Origin: an uncultured Clostridium sp.
GTDB taxonomy: Bacteria; Bacillota; Clostridia; TANB77; CAG-508
Assembly (NCBI GenBank): GCA_902462295.1
Contig: CABQAZ010000018.1
Location: 1 to 28,317 of the forward strand
Length of the DNA stretch: 28,317 nt
Direction: 5' to 3'
Shown here: positions 8,655-16,146 of the stretch, piece after piece
How positions within the stretch are numbered: position 1 is the first letter of the stretch
Layout: every line of letters starts with the position of its first letter
Program-made: the position numbers and the translations under genes
The notes under the pieces: model-generated
Seen by the model: the letters and a program-made list of their open reading frames with translations, nothing else
Databases searched by the model: none
Told to the model about the DNA's origin: nothing

Positions 8655-8673
8655 ATTCTTCTACATATATGAA

Positions 8674-8904
8674 TTAATTCATTTTAAACAATACTTCTGG
8701 AGATATATTTAGGACATCACATATATCAAAAATAACTTCTAATGAAACTGGTGTTACCATATTAGGAGCTTCAATATTACTAATATGCGTTCTACTAACG
8801 CCAATTTTTTCAGCTAATTCAATTTGTGTCATCTTTTTTAATTTTCTTTGTAATGCAATGTTTAATCCTATTCTCAAATATTTCTCTGAATGTTTACTAT
8901 TCAT
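8674..8904 (-). CDS. XRE-family regulator (C protein of the type II system)
   Basis: A 76-residue helix-turn-helix protein. LRIGLNIALQRKLKKMTQIE, LAEKIGVSRTHISNIE and LEVIFDICDVLNISPEVLF make up one complete Cro/C1-type domain and almost nothing else, the form typical of controller proteins of restriction-modification systems. It stands just before the endonuclease gene and after the methylase gene, with its own promoter and a strong GGAGGAG site. Such proteins delay endonuclease expression until methylation is complete; this role is inferred from size and position. Confidence 0.85.
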   Translation of the reverse strand: MNSKHSEKYLRIGLNIALQRKLKKMTQIELAEKIGVSRTHISNIEAPNMVTPVSLEVIFDICDVLNISPEVLFKMN

Positions 8905-8926
8905 ATATTTTCTCCTCCATAGTTAT

Positions 8927-8956
8927 ATTATCCTATTCGTAAGTGTAATTAAACAA
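8927..8956 (-). promoter_or_regulatory. Promoter of the regulator-endonuclease genes
   Basis: On the minus strand: TTGTTT (8951-8956), an 18-base spacer, GATAAT (8927-8932), then a short leader with GGAGGAG before the ATG at 8904. The inverted repeat at 8965-8993 lies just upstream of the -35. Confidence 0.55.
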
Positions 8957-8964
8957 ACTGTATA

Positions 8965-8993
8965 TTTGCATTATTAAATATATTAAATGCAAA
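8965..8993. promoter_or_regulatory. Inverted repeat, candidate operator of the XRE regulator
   Basis: TTTGCATT (8965-8972) and AATGCAAA (8986-8993) are exact reverse complements with a 13-base AT-rich centre. The outer part, TTTGCATTTAATA on the minus strand (8981-8993), recurs at 10288-10300 in the leader of the methylase gene. It sits 9 bases upstream of the -35 box, where an activator or autorepressor could act. Confidence 0.5.
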
Positions 8994-9028
8994 AAAATTT
9001 TCATATTGCTTTTTAAATACAACACCAA

Positions 9029-9053
9029 AAGAGCGATGCATAATATCACTCTT
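9029..9053 (-). terminator. Hairpin after the m5C methylase gene, probable weak terminator
   Basis: AAGAGCGAT (9029-9037) pairs with ATCACTCTT (9045-9053) as a 9-base stem with one G-U pair in the minus-strand RNA. It begins 15 bases beyond the methylase stop. Only TT and a broken T run follow, so termination may be partial. Confidence 0.55.
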
Positions 9054-9067
9054 AGTATATAGCTATC

Positions 9068-10231
9068 TTATGTATTGTCATTCTTTTCCAAGATTTTTAA
9101 AATTTCTTCTGACAATGTAGTTATTACTGGAACTGAAACGGCATTTCCTGCTTGTTTGTACAGTTGAGAATCAGGATATTTTTTTCCCTTAAATTCTTCT
9201 GGTAATTTATATCCGTTTCCAACAGGAAATCCTTGTAACTTAAATGTTTCAGTCGGTGTTAATTTTCTTATCCCATCATTAACTTTAATTAGTGGTACAT
9301 TATGCCCTCCTGTTCCCATATTAGCTGTTAACGTTGGACAAACTCCACTTTTATTTTTTCTTACATACATCCCCCTACGACATTGATAAAATTGATACAT
9401 TTCATCTATTTGTTCATCTAAATTTATTCTATTTTCCTTTTCAGAATTTTTAAATTCATCAATTGAAACAAAATAGTTTGGATATTTTTCTTTTGTATAA
9501 TAATATTTTTCAGCACTTTCTTTAGTTAAATCATAATTTATTATTTTTTTTATATCACTAACTCTTTCTTCTGAGGTTTTATGTTTTGATAAATTAGAAA
9601 GTGTATCTTTGTTATAAATATTAAACAGTTCAATGTCTTTTTCATTAGCTAATCCAATTATATAAATTCTTTCTCTATTTTGAGGTAAATCAGAATACTC
9701 CATTGTATTCAATACATTTTCAAATATTTTATAACCACATCCCTCTAATTTTCCTTTAATAATTTTATACGTTCTTCCATTATCGTGTGCTTGCAAATTT
9801 TTAACATTTTCCAAAAAAAGAACTCTTGGCTTATAAAACTTTTTATCTAACATTTTTATTAAATCTATAATATTTAAAAATAGATTTCCTCTATCATCTT
9901 CAAATCCTTTTTGTTCTCCTGCAATACTAAACGCCTGACATGGAAATCCTCCATTTAAAATATCTATAGGCTCTCTTAATATTATTTCATGTAAATTTTG
10001 GTAATATTTTTTTTCTTCATTATTAGAAGCCAATTCTGGATGTAATACTAACTTAATATCACCTTGCAATAATTTATGACTAAAATTATTTTTATATGTT
10101 GCACATGCATATTCATCAATTTCATTTGCCCATAATAATTTGTAACAGGCATTTTTCCCCTTTGCATTTTGGAATCCAAGACATATACCTCCGACTCCTG
10201 CAAATAAACTCCCTACTTTATATTCCTTCAT
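9068..10231 (-). CDS. DNA cytosine-5 methyltransferase
   Basis: A 387-residue C5 methylase with all key motifs in order: I FAGVGGICLGF near 10-20, IV GGFPCQAFS with catalytic Cys98, VI ENV 141-143, VIII QNRERIY 184-190, IX RKLTPTETFKLQGFP near 322-336 and X QAGNAVSVPV near 360-369. The target-recognition stretch lies between motifs VIII and IX (about 195-315). It transfers a methyl group from SAM to C5 of cytosine and would protect the host from the Bsp6I-like nuclease downstream. GAGGTG precedes the ATG. Its own promoter and a following hairpin separate it from the regulator-nuclease genes. Confidence 0.95.
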   Translation of the reverse strand: MKEYKVGSLFAGVGGICLGFQNAKGKNACYKLLWANEIDEYACATYKNNFSHKLLQGDIKLVLHPELASNNEEKKYYQNLHEIILREPIDILNGGFPCQAFSIAGEQKGFEDDRGNLFLNIIDLIKMLDKKFYKPRVLFLENVKNLQAHDNGRTYKIIKGKLEGCGYKIFENVLNTMEYSDLPQNRERIYIIGLANEKDIELFNIYNKDTLSNLSKHKTSEERVSDIKKIINYDLTKESAEKYYYTKEKYPNYFVSIDEFKNSEKENRINLDEQIDEMYQFYQCRRGMYVRKNKSGVCPTLTANMGTGGHNVPLIKVNDGIRKLTPTETFKLQGFPVGNGYKLPEEFKGKKYPDSQLYKQAGNAVSVPVITTLSEEILKILEKNDNT

Positions 10232-10287
10232 TTTGCACCTCTTTTAATTATATAGATATCATATTTATAAAAAAAACAAACCTTTAC

Positions 10288-10300
10288 TTTGCATTTAATA
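10288..10300 (+). promoter_or_regulatory. Copy of the TTTGCATTTAATA motif in the methylase leader
   Basis: This 13-mer is identical to the one in the inverted repeat upstream of the regulator gene (minus strand of 8981-8993). Here it lies between the candidate promoter at 10362-10390 and the methylase start, a position where a bound protein could block transcription. Within the 376-base gene-free stretch 10232-10607 I otherwise see only that promoter and the terminator at 10494-10528. Confidence 0.4.
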
Positions 10301-10361
10301 CTCTTTTCTACAAATAGACAGTTATTATTGAAAAAATTTTTTATTATTTTATCACCTTTAT

Positions 10362-10390
10362 TTTATATCACACAATCTAATTTTTAACAA
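10362..10390 (-). promoter_or_regulatory. Candidate promoter of the m5C methylase gene
   Basis: Minus strand: TTGTTA (10385-10390), 17-base spacer, TATAAA (10362-10367). It gives a leader of about 120 bases before the ATG at 10231. Confidence 0.5.
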
Positions 10391-10493
10391 TAAAATTTCC
10401 AATATTTTAGACTATTATGTCGAAAAATTTCTGCACTTTTTATGTTTCATCACTTATTATATTGTAATTTACTAGTCTTACTCCCAAATAGTG

Positions 10494-10528
10494 TAAAAAA
10501 AGAAAAGTGACATTTTTAATCTGCCACT
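10494..10528 (-). terminator. Intrinsic terminator of the GmrSD-type gene
   Basis: Minus strand: AGTGGCA and TGTCACT (10506-10528) form a 7-base stem with one G-U pair, followed by TTTTCTTTTTTT. It lies 80 bases beyond the stop of the gene at 10608 and in the correct orientation. Confidence 0.7.
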
Positions 10529-10607
10529 AATCATTTTATATTCAAGTAAAATCAACTCTTCTTTCAAATTTTCAGTACTAAAATCTTTTTATTATTTCCT
10601 CATCATT

Positions 10608-12386
10608 TTACTCCTTTTTTTCAAGAGAAGTACCAAAATAATTAATTACATCTTCTAAATTTCTATCTGTAATTTTCTTTCCTGTACACCTTTCGATTCT
10701 ATCTAAAATTTTTATTGCTCTGTCTATAATAAAATCATCAAAATTATTATTATACAATAAATCTGCATTTATCATATGTGAAGAAATATAAACTTCTAAT
10801 TGTTCTTCAGAAATATTTTTATTTCTAACAATTTTATTCATATAATCATTTGGTGATGTTCCTCCAATATATCTATTAGTTGAAAAGAAAAGGGGTGTTT
10901 TATTTATTATAGAATTCCATTTCTTTTTATCATAATTCATCTTGATACAATAATCTTTTGGAAAGATATGATGAATATCGCTTCTTTCCTTTAAATATGT
11001 CTGTATTCCCATTTCCATTCCATTTATCCAGTCACATGCTCTATTGCTCAATATTAAAGCCATTATTCCTTTATAAGCTGCACTATTTTTAGTTTGTAAT
11101 CCCAATAGTCTCATTGTGCTAAAATTGCAATCATTTATTGTTTTAGGAAGCTCTTCTTTACCTTTAATCCAATCATATACTTGTTTTACATCTAAAGCAT
11201 ATCTAGTTTCATTTGCTCCACCATATAGTTCTCCAAACACTCCACACCAAAACCATTGCTTTATCTTTTCTTTTACCGACGAATTTTCAAATTCCTTATC
11301 TAATAAAGTACAAATTACCGCTAACGGAATAAGTTGAGTTGAATATGGAATGTCATATTCAGAATATATATTCATTTCAACTAATAATTTATAAACTTTT
11401 TTAAATCCATTTATTAAATCTTCTTCATTTTTTTCATAATCTTTATAATCTAAATTTAATACATCTTTTCTTTTACAACTAACAGTTAAATTTTTACGTA
11501 TAGCTATTAAAAGCGTCATAGCAATTAAAAAAGACGTATTATCAAAATTTTTTAATGTTTCATAATCTTCAAAAATCGCTTTAACCTTATCCCAATGTTC
11601 TTTCAAATCAAAATTATCTGTTGCAAAAGAAGCTGTTAATAACTCAAACACCGTTAATGGAACTCCACCTTGGTTTATATTTTCAAATACTTGACATACA
11701 GCCTCTTTAGGCGCTTCTTTTAATACTTTAATAATAGGTACCCTATAATTTAATATAGGTTGTATTATATTAGTATCTATCTTTTGATATTCTTTAATAA
11801 TATTGGGTTCAAAATTATAATAATCTTGATATTTATTTCTCCAATCATTAATTTCACTAGCTTTTGTCATTTTATTAAAGGGTATCATTTTATTTTTAAA
11901 TTCTAATTCTTCTGTTGATAAATCCAGCAAAATGTCTCTTCCTATATTTCCTCTTATTTGTTTATTTTCATCTACAGAAATTATCGCATCAATTCTATCA
12001 GTTGTAGTATTTAATACTTTCTCTATATCAAGATAATAAAACCTTTTTATTGCTTTCTTTTGATCCGACCAAGTACTAACAGCATTTTGGGATCTCATTG
12101 CTTGAAATGTTGATGTCATTCTCTGTTGTCCATCTAATATCATACTTTCTGGCTCTTTATCTTCATCTCCACTGCCTTCTATATTTTTACATTTAAAATG
12201 AAAATCTCCACCAGACTCTAATAGCATGATTGCTCCTACTGGATATCTCAGAGTCAAACTTGATAATAAAGCTTTTATTCTATTATCTTCCCATACCCAT
12301 CCTCTTTGAAAATCTGGGAGTTGTATATCATGTTTTTCTATTTTATCTAACAAATCTGATAGAAGTTCATTATCTGACTTAAACAT
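10608..12386 (-). CDS. GmrSD-type nuclease (DUF262 plus HNH)
   Basis: A 592-residue protein in one chain. The N-terminal DUF262 (ParB/sulfiredoxin-like) domain shows QLPDFQRGWVW near 22-32 and the signature LDGQQRMTS with DGQQR at 85-89. The C-terminus carries an HNH/DUF1524-type nuclease: DIHHIFPKDYC from 470, then the asparagine-containing NRYIGG and the NDYM end. Single-chain GmrSD/BrxU-like proteins are type IV enzymes in which DUF262 uses NTP and the HNH domain cuts modified DNA, for example glucosylated hydroxymethylcytosine. GGAGGT precedes the ATG. It stands alone between two modification systems and has its own terminator. The modification it senses cannot be read here. Confidence 0.85.
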   Translation of the reverse strand: MFKSDNELLSDLLDKIEKHDIQLPDFQRGWVWEDNRIKALLSSLTLRYPVGAIMLLESGGDFHFKCKNIEGSGDEDKEPESMILDGQQRMTSTFQAMRSQNAVSTWSDQKKAIKRFYYLDIEKVLNTTTDRIDAIISVDENKQIRGNIGRDILLDLSTEELEFKNKMIPFNKMTKASEINDWRNKYQDYYNFEPNIIKEYQKIDTNIIQPILNYRVPIIKVLKEAPKEAVCQVFENINQGGVPLTVFELLTASFATDNFDLKEHWDKVKAIFEDYETLKNFDNTSFLIAMTLLIAIRKNLTVSCKRKDVLNLDYKDYEKNEEDLINGFKKVYKLLVEMNIYSEYDIPYSTQLIPLAVICTLLDKEFENSSVKEKIKQWFWCGVFGELYGGANETRYALDVKQVYDWIKGKEELPKTINDCNFSTMRLLGLQTKNSAAYKGIMALILSNRACDWINGMEMGIQTYLKERSDIHHIFPKDYCIKMNYDKKKWNSIINKTPLFFSTNRYIGGTSPNDYMNKIVRNKNISEEQLEVYISSHMINADLLYNNNFDDFIIDRAIKILDRIERCTGKKITDRNLEDVINYFGTSLEKKE

Positions 12387-12556
12387 ATTGTACCTCCAAT
12401 CACCCTAACAAAGGTTATTTATTTCAGAATCATTTTATCATAAATCAACAATTTATTCCATCGTTTGCTATTAATTATATTATTTTATTTTGACCCTCTG
12501 GCCATCCAATATATTTTTTATTTATTCATAGCTATAGTTTAGCTGTATAAAATATA

Positions 12557-12676
12557 TTATGTGATATATTCTCTTCTATAAATCTCATAAAAATCACATA
12601 TTTTACAGGTTCTTATTGATATTTTCCAATTGGTAATACTTCGAAAATCCTCTAACGTTAAATTATTTACAAATAT
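12557..12676 (-). other. Possible remnant of a coding sequence
   Basis: A 39-codon open stretch without a usable start reads NNLTLEDFRSITNWKISIRT, then CKICDFYEIYRREYIT and a stop. The residue mix (aromatics, CxxC-like CKIC) looks more protein-like than most chance frames in this AT-rich DNA. It may be the tail of a lost gene. Nothing else is seen in the 307-base stretch 12387-12693. Confidence 0.2.
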
Positions 12677-12693
12677 TTAAAATTATACTAAAT

Positions 12694-13284
12694 CTAGTTT
12701 ATCATCTGTTTCCTAGCAATAACATTAAAAAAATGCCAATGTTTCAACTTTCCCAACGCTGTTAACGAATCTTTCTCTATCTCTTCGAAAAAAACAATTT
12801 CAAAACCATCAAATAACTCTATAACCTGTTCTTTAGACAAAAATAACATTTGTGGTTTAGTTACACTCCAACTATCATTCACCCCAAAAAAATTTCCAAC
12901 AAAATATCCATTATCCAATATACTACCTTTTATTTTATTCCATAACTCTCCAAATTTATCTTTATTACAAAAAGGTAAACTATAATTAGCTACTATTAAA
13001 TCACTTTTTTCCAATTCAACCTCCTCAAAGCTCTGTCTCTTAAATCGAAATCTTTTTATATCCTCATCATTTAATCTATTAACAATTCTATCTTCAACAT
13101 CTTCTCTATCAACTGCAAGTACATTCCACTTATTCTTAATTAAATAAACTGAATCATTTCCAGCACCACAACCTAAATCAATAGCATTACCCGGCTTACA
13201 CTTTATTTTATCAATAAAATATTTCATACACTTTCTTGGTCTTTCAGACTCTGTACTATTATAATATTTTTCTATATCTCTCAT
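12694..13284 (-). CDS. Class I SAM-dependent methyltransferase (TehB-like fold)
   Basis: A 196-residue protein with a Rossmann methyltransferase core: motif I AIDLGCGAGNDSVYL near 34-48, the acidic end of strand 2 at VLAVDRED near 55-62, and motif IV as SDLIVANYSLPFC. It has no DNA-methylase catalytic motif such as DPPY or PCQ, so a small molecule or protein is the more likely substrate. An in-frame start at 13353 was rejected because AAAGGTG sits just before the ATG at 13284 and the longer form would overlap the upstream gene. It is the last gene of the hsd/nSTAND3 operon. Its function there is unknown. Confidence 0.75.
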   Translation of the reverse strand: MRDIEKYYNSTESERPRKCMKYFIDKIKCKPGNAIDLGCGAGNDSVYLIKNKWNVLAVDREDVEDRIVNRLNDEDIKRFRFKRQSFEEVELEKSDLIVANYSLPFCNKDKFGELWNKIKGSILDNGYFVGNFFGVNDSWSVTKPQMLFLSKEQVIELFDGFEIVFFEEIEKDSLTALGKLKHWHFFNVIARKQMIN

Positions 13285-13321
13285 TTTTTCACCTTTAATT
13301 CTTTTTAATTTTTTTATATTT

Positions 13322-13801
13322 TTAAAAACCTCTTTCAGCACATATTTTATCAATCTCTCTCCAATTCATATTCTTCATAAAAAATGCTGATTCATTTATA
13401 GTCTTATTTTCTTTTAGCAAAGAATAAACTCCCAATCTCTTTATCCTTTTACCTAATCTTGTTTTTCTTTTATTTTCTTCAGAAATCATTGCCATATATA
13501 TAATTGAATACATTATATCAACATCTAATTTATCTTGTTCCTCATATTCATTTGAAATTTGTGTAATATATGTTAATACCTCTCTATTAATACTTTTTTC
13601 TGTTCTATCATATATATCAACAAAGTCAGAATATATTTTATCAACTCCATATTTTTTAGAATATCTATATAAATCTTTAAGGTAATCAGTATCTTTCGGT
13701 GCTTTTCTTCTACCATCAGCATCTATATAATATACACACCAACTATCAAAACTTCCTTGATTATATTCTAAATAAGAACCATCTTCAAAACTCTTTTCCA
13801 T
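13322..13801 (-). CDS. Small conserved protein, DUF7004-like
   Basis: A 159-residue soluble protein beginning MEKSFEDGSYLEYNQGSFDS, with WCVYYIDADGRRKAPKDTDY next, a mixed alpha/beta start that I associate, with moderate confidence, with the DUF7004 family. The second half is helical and basic, with KRKTRLGKRIKRLG-like stretches. The start at 13801 (ATG) is preferred to a TTG nine bases upstream because AAGGAG then has normal spacing. It lies 33 bases after the Mrr-nSTAND3 gene and 37 before the methyltransferase, so it is co-transcribed. No catalytic motif is evident. Confidence 0.6.
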   Translation of the reverse strand: MEKSFEDGSYLEYNQGSFDSWCVYYIDADGRRKAPKDTDYLKDLYRYSKKYGVDKIYSDFVDIYDRTEKSINREVLTYITQISNEYEEQDKLDVDIMYSIIYMAMISEENKRKTRLGKRIKRLGVYSLLKENKTINESAFFMKNMNWREIDKICAERGF

Positions 13802-13834
13802 TTTTATCAATCTCCTTTTTTACTACTTATTTTA

Positions 13835-16078
13835 TTAATTTTCAACTAATCTTTTAAACATATCTACTATTTCATCGTCAGATATTTCATTTTCCAAAAC
13901 CTCAAAATTATTACCAGAAAAAATATTTTCTATTGAATTATTAATTTCACTTTTTGCATCTAACAACTCTTTTACAATATCACAGTTGTCAAACTCATAG
14001 TAATTTGACAATTCATTACTCTCTTCTATAAGAGCATCTATTTCCCAATTTTTTTCTGACTTAATTACTTTTTCCTTTTCTTTTTCTATAAATTTTCGAT
14101 AACTACAATTAACTATTTTCTTATTATCGCCAATTTCAATTTTCAATACTTGTCCTAAAAACATTAGAGCTTTAAAATCGTTTATACTGCAATATATTTC
14201 TTCATTAATTTTATTATTTAAAATTTCCATTATATACTCTATTTTTTCATGTAAAACATTATTCTTTAATAATATTTCTATAATTTTTCTAATATCTTCT
14301 ATCGAAAGTATAGAATATTTTTCTTCATATTCCAAAATATAACTCATTTTATCTAATATGTATTTTTCTATTTTTTCGCTTTTTATTCCTACACAATTAA
14401 ATTCATTTATAAGAGAAATTCTATTAATAATACCTTTTATTCCCTCTGTTTTTTCCTCTTTATTTAAAGCTTTTATAATTGAATCAACTAAAATAGTTTT
14501 ATCTAATTTGTTTTCAATTTTCAAGTACAACTCACTTAAATTAGCTATTTGTTGGAAGAAAATACATGATTCACAAAGTTCATTAAATTCTTCTTCATTT
14601 TCTATTATAAAATTTTCAATAAAATCTTTAATACTAGGATTTTTATATTTAATTTCTATATTATCATATCCATCTAAATAAAAAGGAAGTTCTTCTATCT
14701 CTATAAAACTGTCATCTAATTCTTTTAAAGCTTTCTTATAATCAGAAAAACTAGTAGCTATATGCATTTTTTTGCATTTATTTTCATTATATACTTTAAA
14801 TGCTTCTTTTAATTCTCTATTTTCTGCCATATATGTAAATGTTGATAATATTAATACTAAATTTTGCGAATAACTCTCCAAATGCCTATTATATGCAATT
14901 TCCCATATTCTTTTAGGATTATTTAAATTTTGTATAAATTCTTGATAAAATTCATTAGGATTTTCTGGCAAAAAATTATCTATTATGTTTTCTATCAATC
15001 TTGGATTATAATTTTTATGTTTTATTATTTTAGTAATATCATTGTGTAATAAATTTAAAATATGTTCTTTGCTTACCTTTTTAAAATATAAATGATTATA
15101 TAAAATTCTGCATTTATCAAAAATAGAATAATCTTCTATTTCTATAGTTACTTCACTTAATTTAAAATTATATCTAGCCAGCTCCTCATATTTTTCTTGA
15201 GCTTGATTTAATATATATCCTCTAGTTGTTAATATAAATTTCTTATTATTAGTTTTGTTTATATATTGTATAAATTTAATAATTTCGCTATCTTCATTCT
15301 TGTTTAATTTTATGTCTAATCCAGTTTGTCCTAAAAAATCGTCAAAAATAAAAAGTTGCTTTTTTCCCTCTTCAAATGCTTTATATCCCTCATCTATATT
15401 TTGAGATATATTTACAATTTCATAATCACAACTTAAATATTCTACAGCAATCATATTTGCTAATGTTGTCTTTCCTACTCCTGGATTACCTGAAATTATA
15501 CACACATTCTGTTTTTTTAATAATTTTTTTACTTTTAAATATGATTTATTCTGAACATATACTGAAAATTTATATTTTATGTTTTCCATAGCTATCAAAT
15601 TCTTGTTATATACTTCATTATTCAAAATTTTCTTCATTATATTTACACTTGTTAGCCATAACTTATAATTACTTTCTTCTATCTCAGGATATTTTGTTAA
15701 TAATGTATTTAATGAATTTTTATCATATATATCTTCAAAATTTCGACAATATCCGTCTAACAGTGTACAAATTTCTTCTTTCCTTTTCGGAGTTAGTCCT
15801 AACGAAGTTACCAAAATATATCTTTCTGGTTTTAATTCTTTTATTTTTGGTAACTCTTTCTTTATTGTATTTTTTAAATCACTATATTTTGAATTTGCAT
15901 AGTGCTTACACTGTATAATTATTGTATTATCAAAATTTTTAGAATATCTTAAATCTATTCCTTGATCTTTCCCTTTTTCAAAGCTCTCTAAATTACACTT
16001 AAGTTCTTTTGATAAAAGTTCTTTTACTAGCCATTCAAATTCATAATCAGATAACATTTTAAAATCATAATTAAGCAT
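13835..16078 (-). CDS. Mrr-type nuclease fused to an nSTAND3 NTPase
   Basis: A 747-residue protein. Residues 1-135 form a PD-(D/E)XK restriction-endonuclease domain of Mrr type: FEKGKDQGIDLRY (Asp42) and IIIQCKHY (Gln56, Lys58). An NTPase follows with Walker A GNPGVGKT at 197-204 and Walker B LFIFDDFLGQ at 242-251; the FLGQ after Walker B is typical of the nSTAND3 family, as is the LTTRGYILNQA sensor region. The last 350 residues are helical and probably the sensor arm. STAND proteins oligomerise upon recognising a trigger and switch on an effector, as in Avs phage sensors, so a nuclease activated by a phage component is a fair inference. GAGGAGG precedes the ATG. It lies 68 bases after hsdR. 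Confidence 0.8.
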   Translation of the reverse strand: MLNYDFKMLSDYEFEWLVKELLSKELKCNLESFEKGKDQGIDLRYSKNFDNTIIIQCKHYANSKYSDLKNTIKKELPKIKELKPERYILVTSLGLTPKRKEEICTLLDGYCRNFEDIYDKNSLNTLLTKYPEIEESNYKLWLTSVNIMKKILNNEVYNKNLIAMENIKYKFSVYVQNKSYLKVKKLLKKQNVCIISGNPGVGKTTLANMIAVEYLSCDYEIVNISQNIDEGYKAFEEGKKQLFIFDDFLGQTGLDIKLNKNEDSEIIKFIQYINKTNNKKFILTTRGYILNQAQEKYEELARYNFKLSEVTIEIEDYSIFDKCRILYNHLYFKKVSKEHILNLLHNDITKIIKHKNYNPRLIENIIDNFLPENPNEFYQEFIQNLNNPKRIWEIAYNRHLESYSQNLVLILSTFTYMAENRELKEAFKVYNENKCKKMHIATSFSDYKKALKELDDSFIEIEELPFYLDGYDNIEIKYKNPSIKDFIENFIIENEEEFNELCESCIFFQQIANLSELYLKIENKLDKTILVDSIIKALNKEEKTEGIKGIINRISLINEFNCVGIKSEKIEKYILDKMSYILEYEEKYSILSIEDIRKIIEILLKNNVLHEKIEYIMEILNNKINEEIYCSINDFKALMFLGQVLKIEIGDNKKIVNCSYRKFIEKEKEKVIKSEKNWEIDALIEESNELSNYYEFDNCDIVKELLDAKSEINNSIENIFSGNNFEVLENEISDDEIVDMFKRLVEN

Positions 16079-16146
16079 TTATTTTCCTCCTCTAATAGTC
16101 TCATATTTCAATAATTTCTTTACCTAAAATTTTCTTACGTGCTTTA

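Noticed and set aside
12500..12530. TGGCCA-centred sequence as an operator upstream of the GmrSD gene
   Set aside because: The symmetry does not extend beyond six bases and no good promoter lies beside it.
13285..13353. Longer N-terminus for the SAM methyltransferase starting at 13353
   Set aside because: It would overlap the preceding gene, the added residues are a lysine-rich AT-driven stretch, and AAAGGTG precedes the ATG at 13284.
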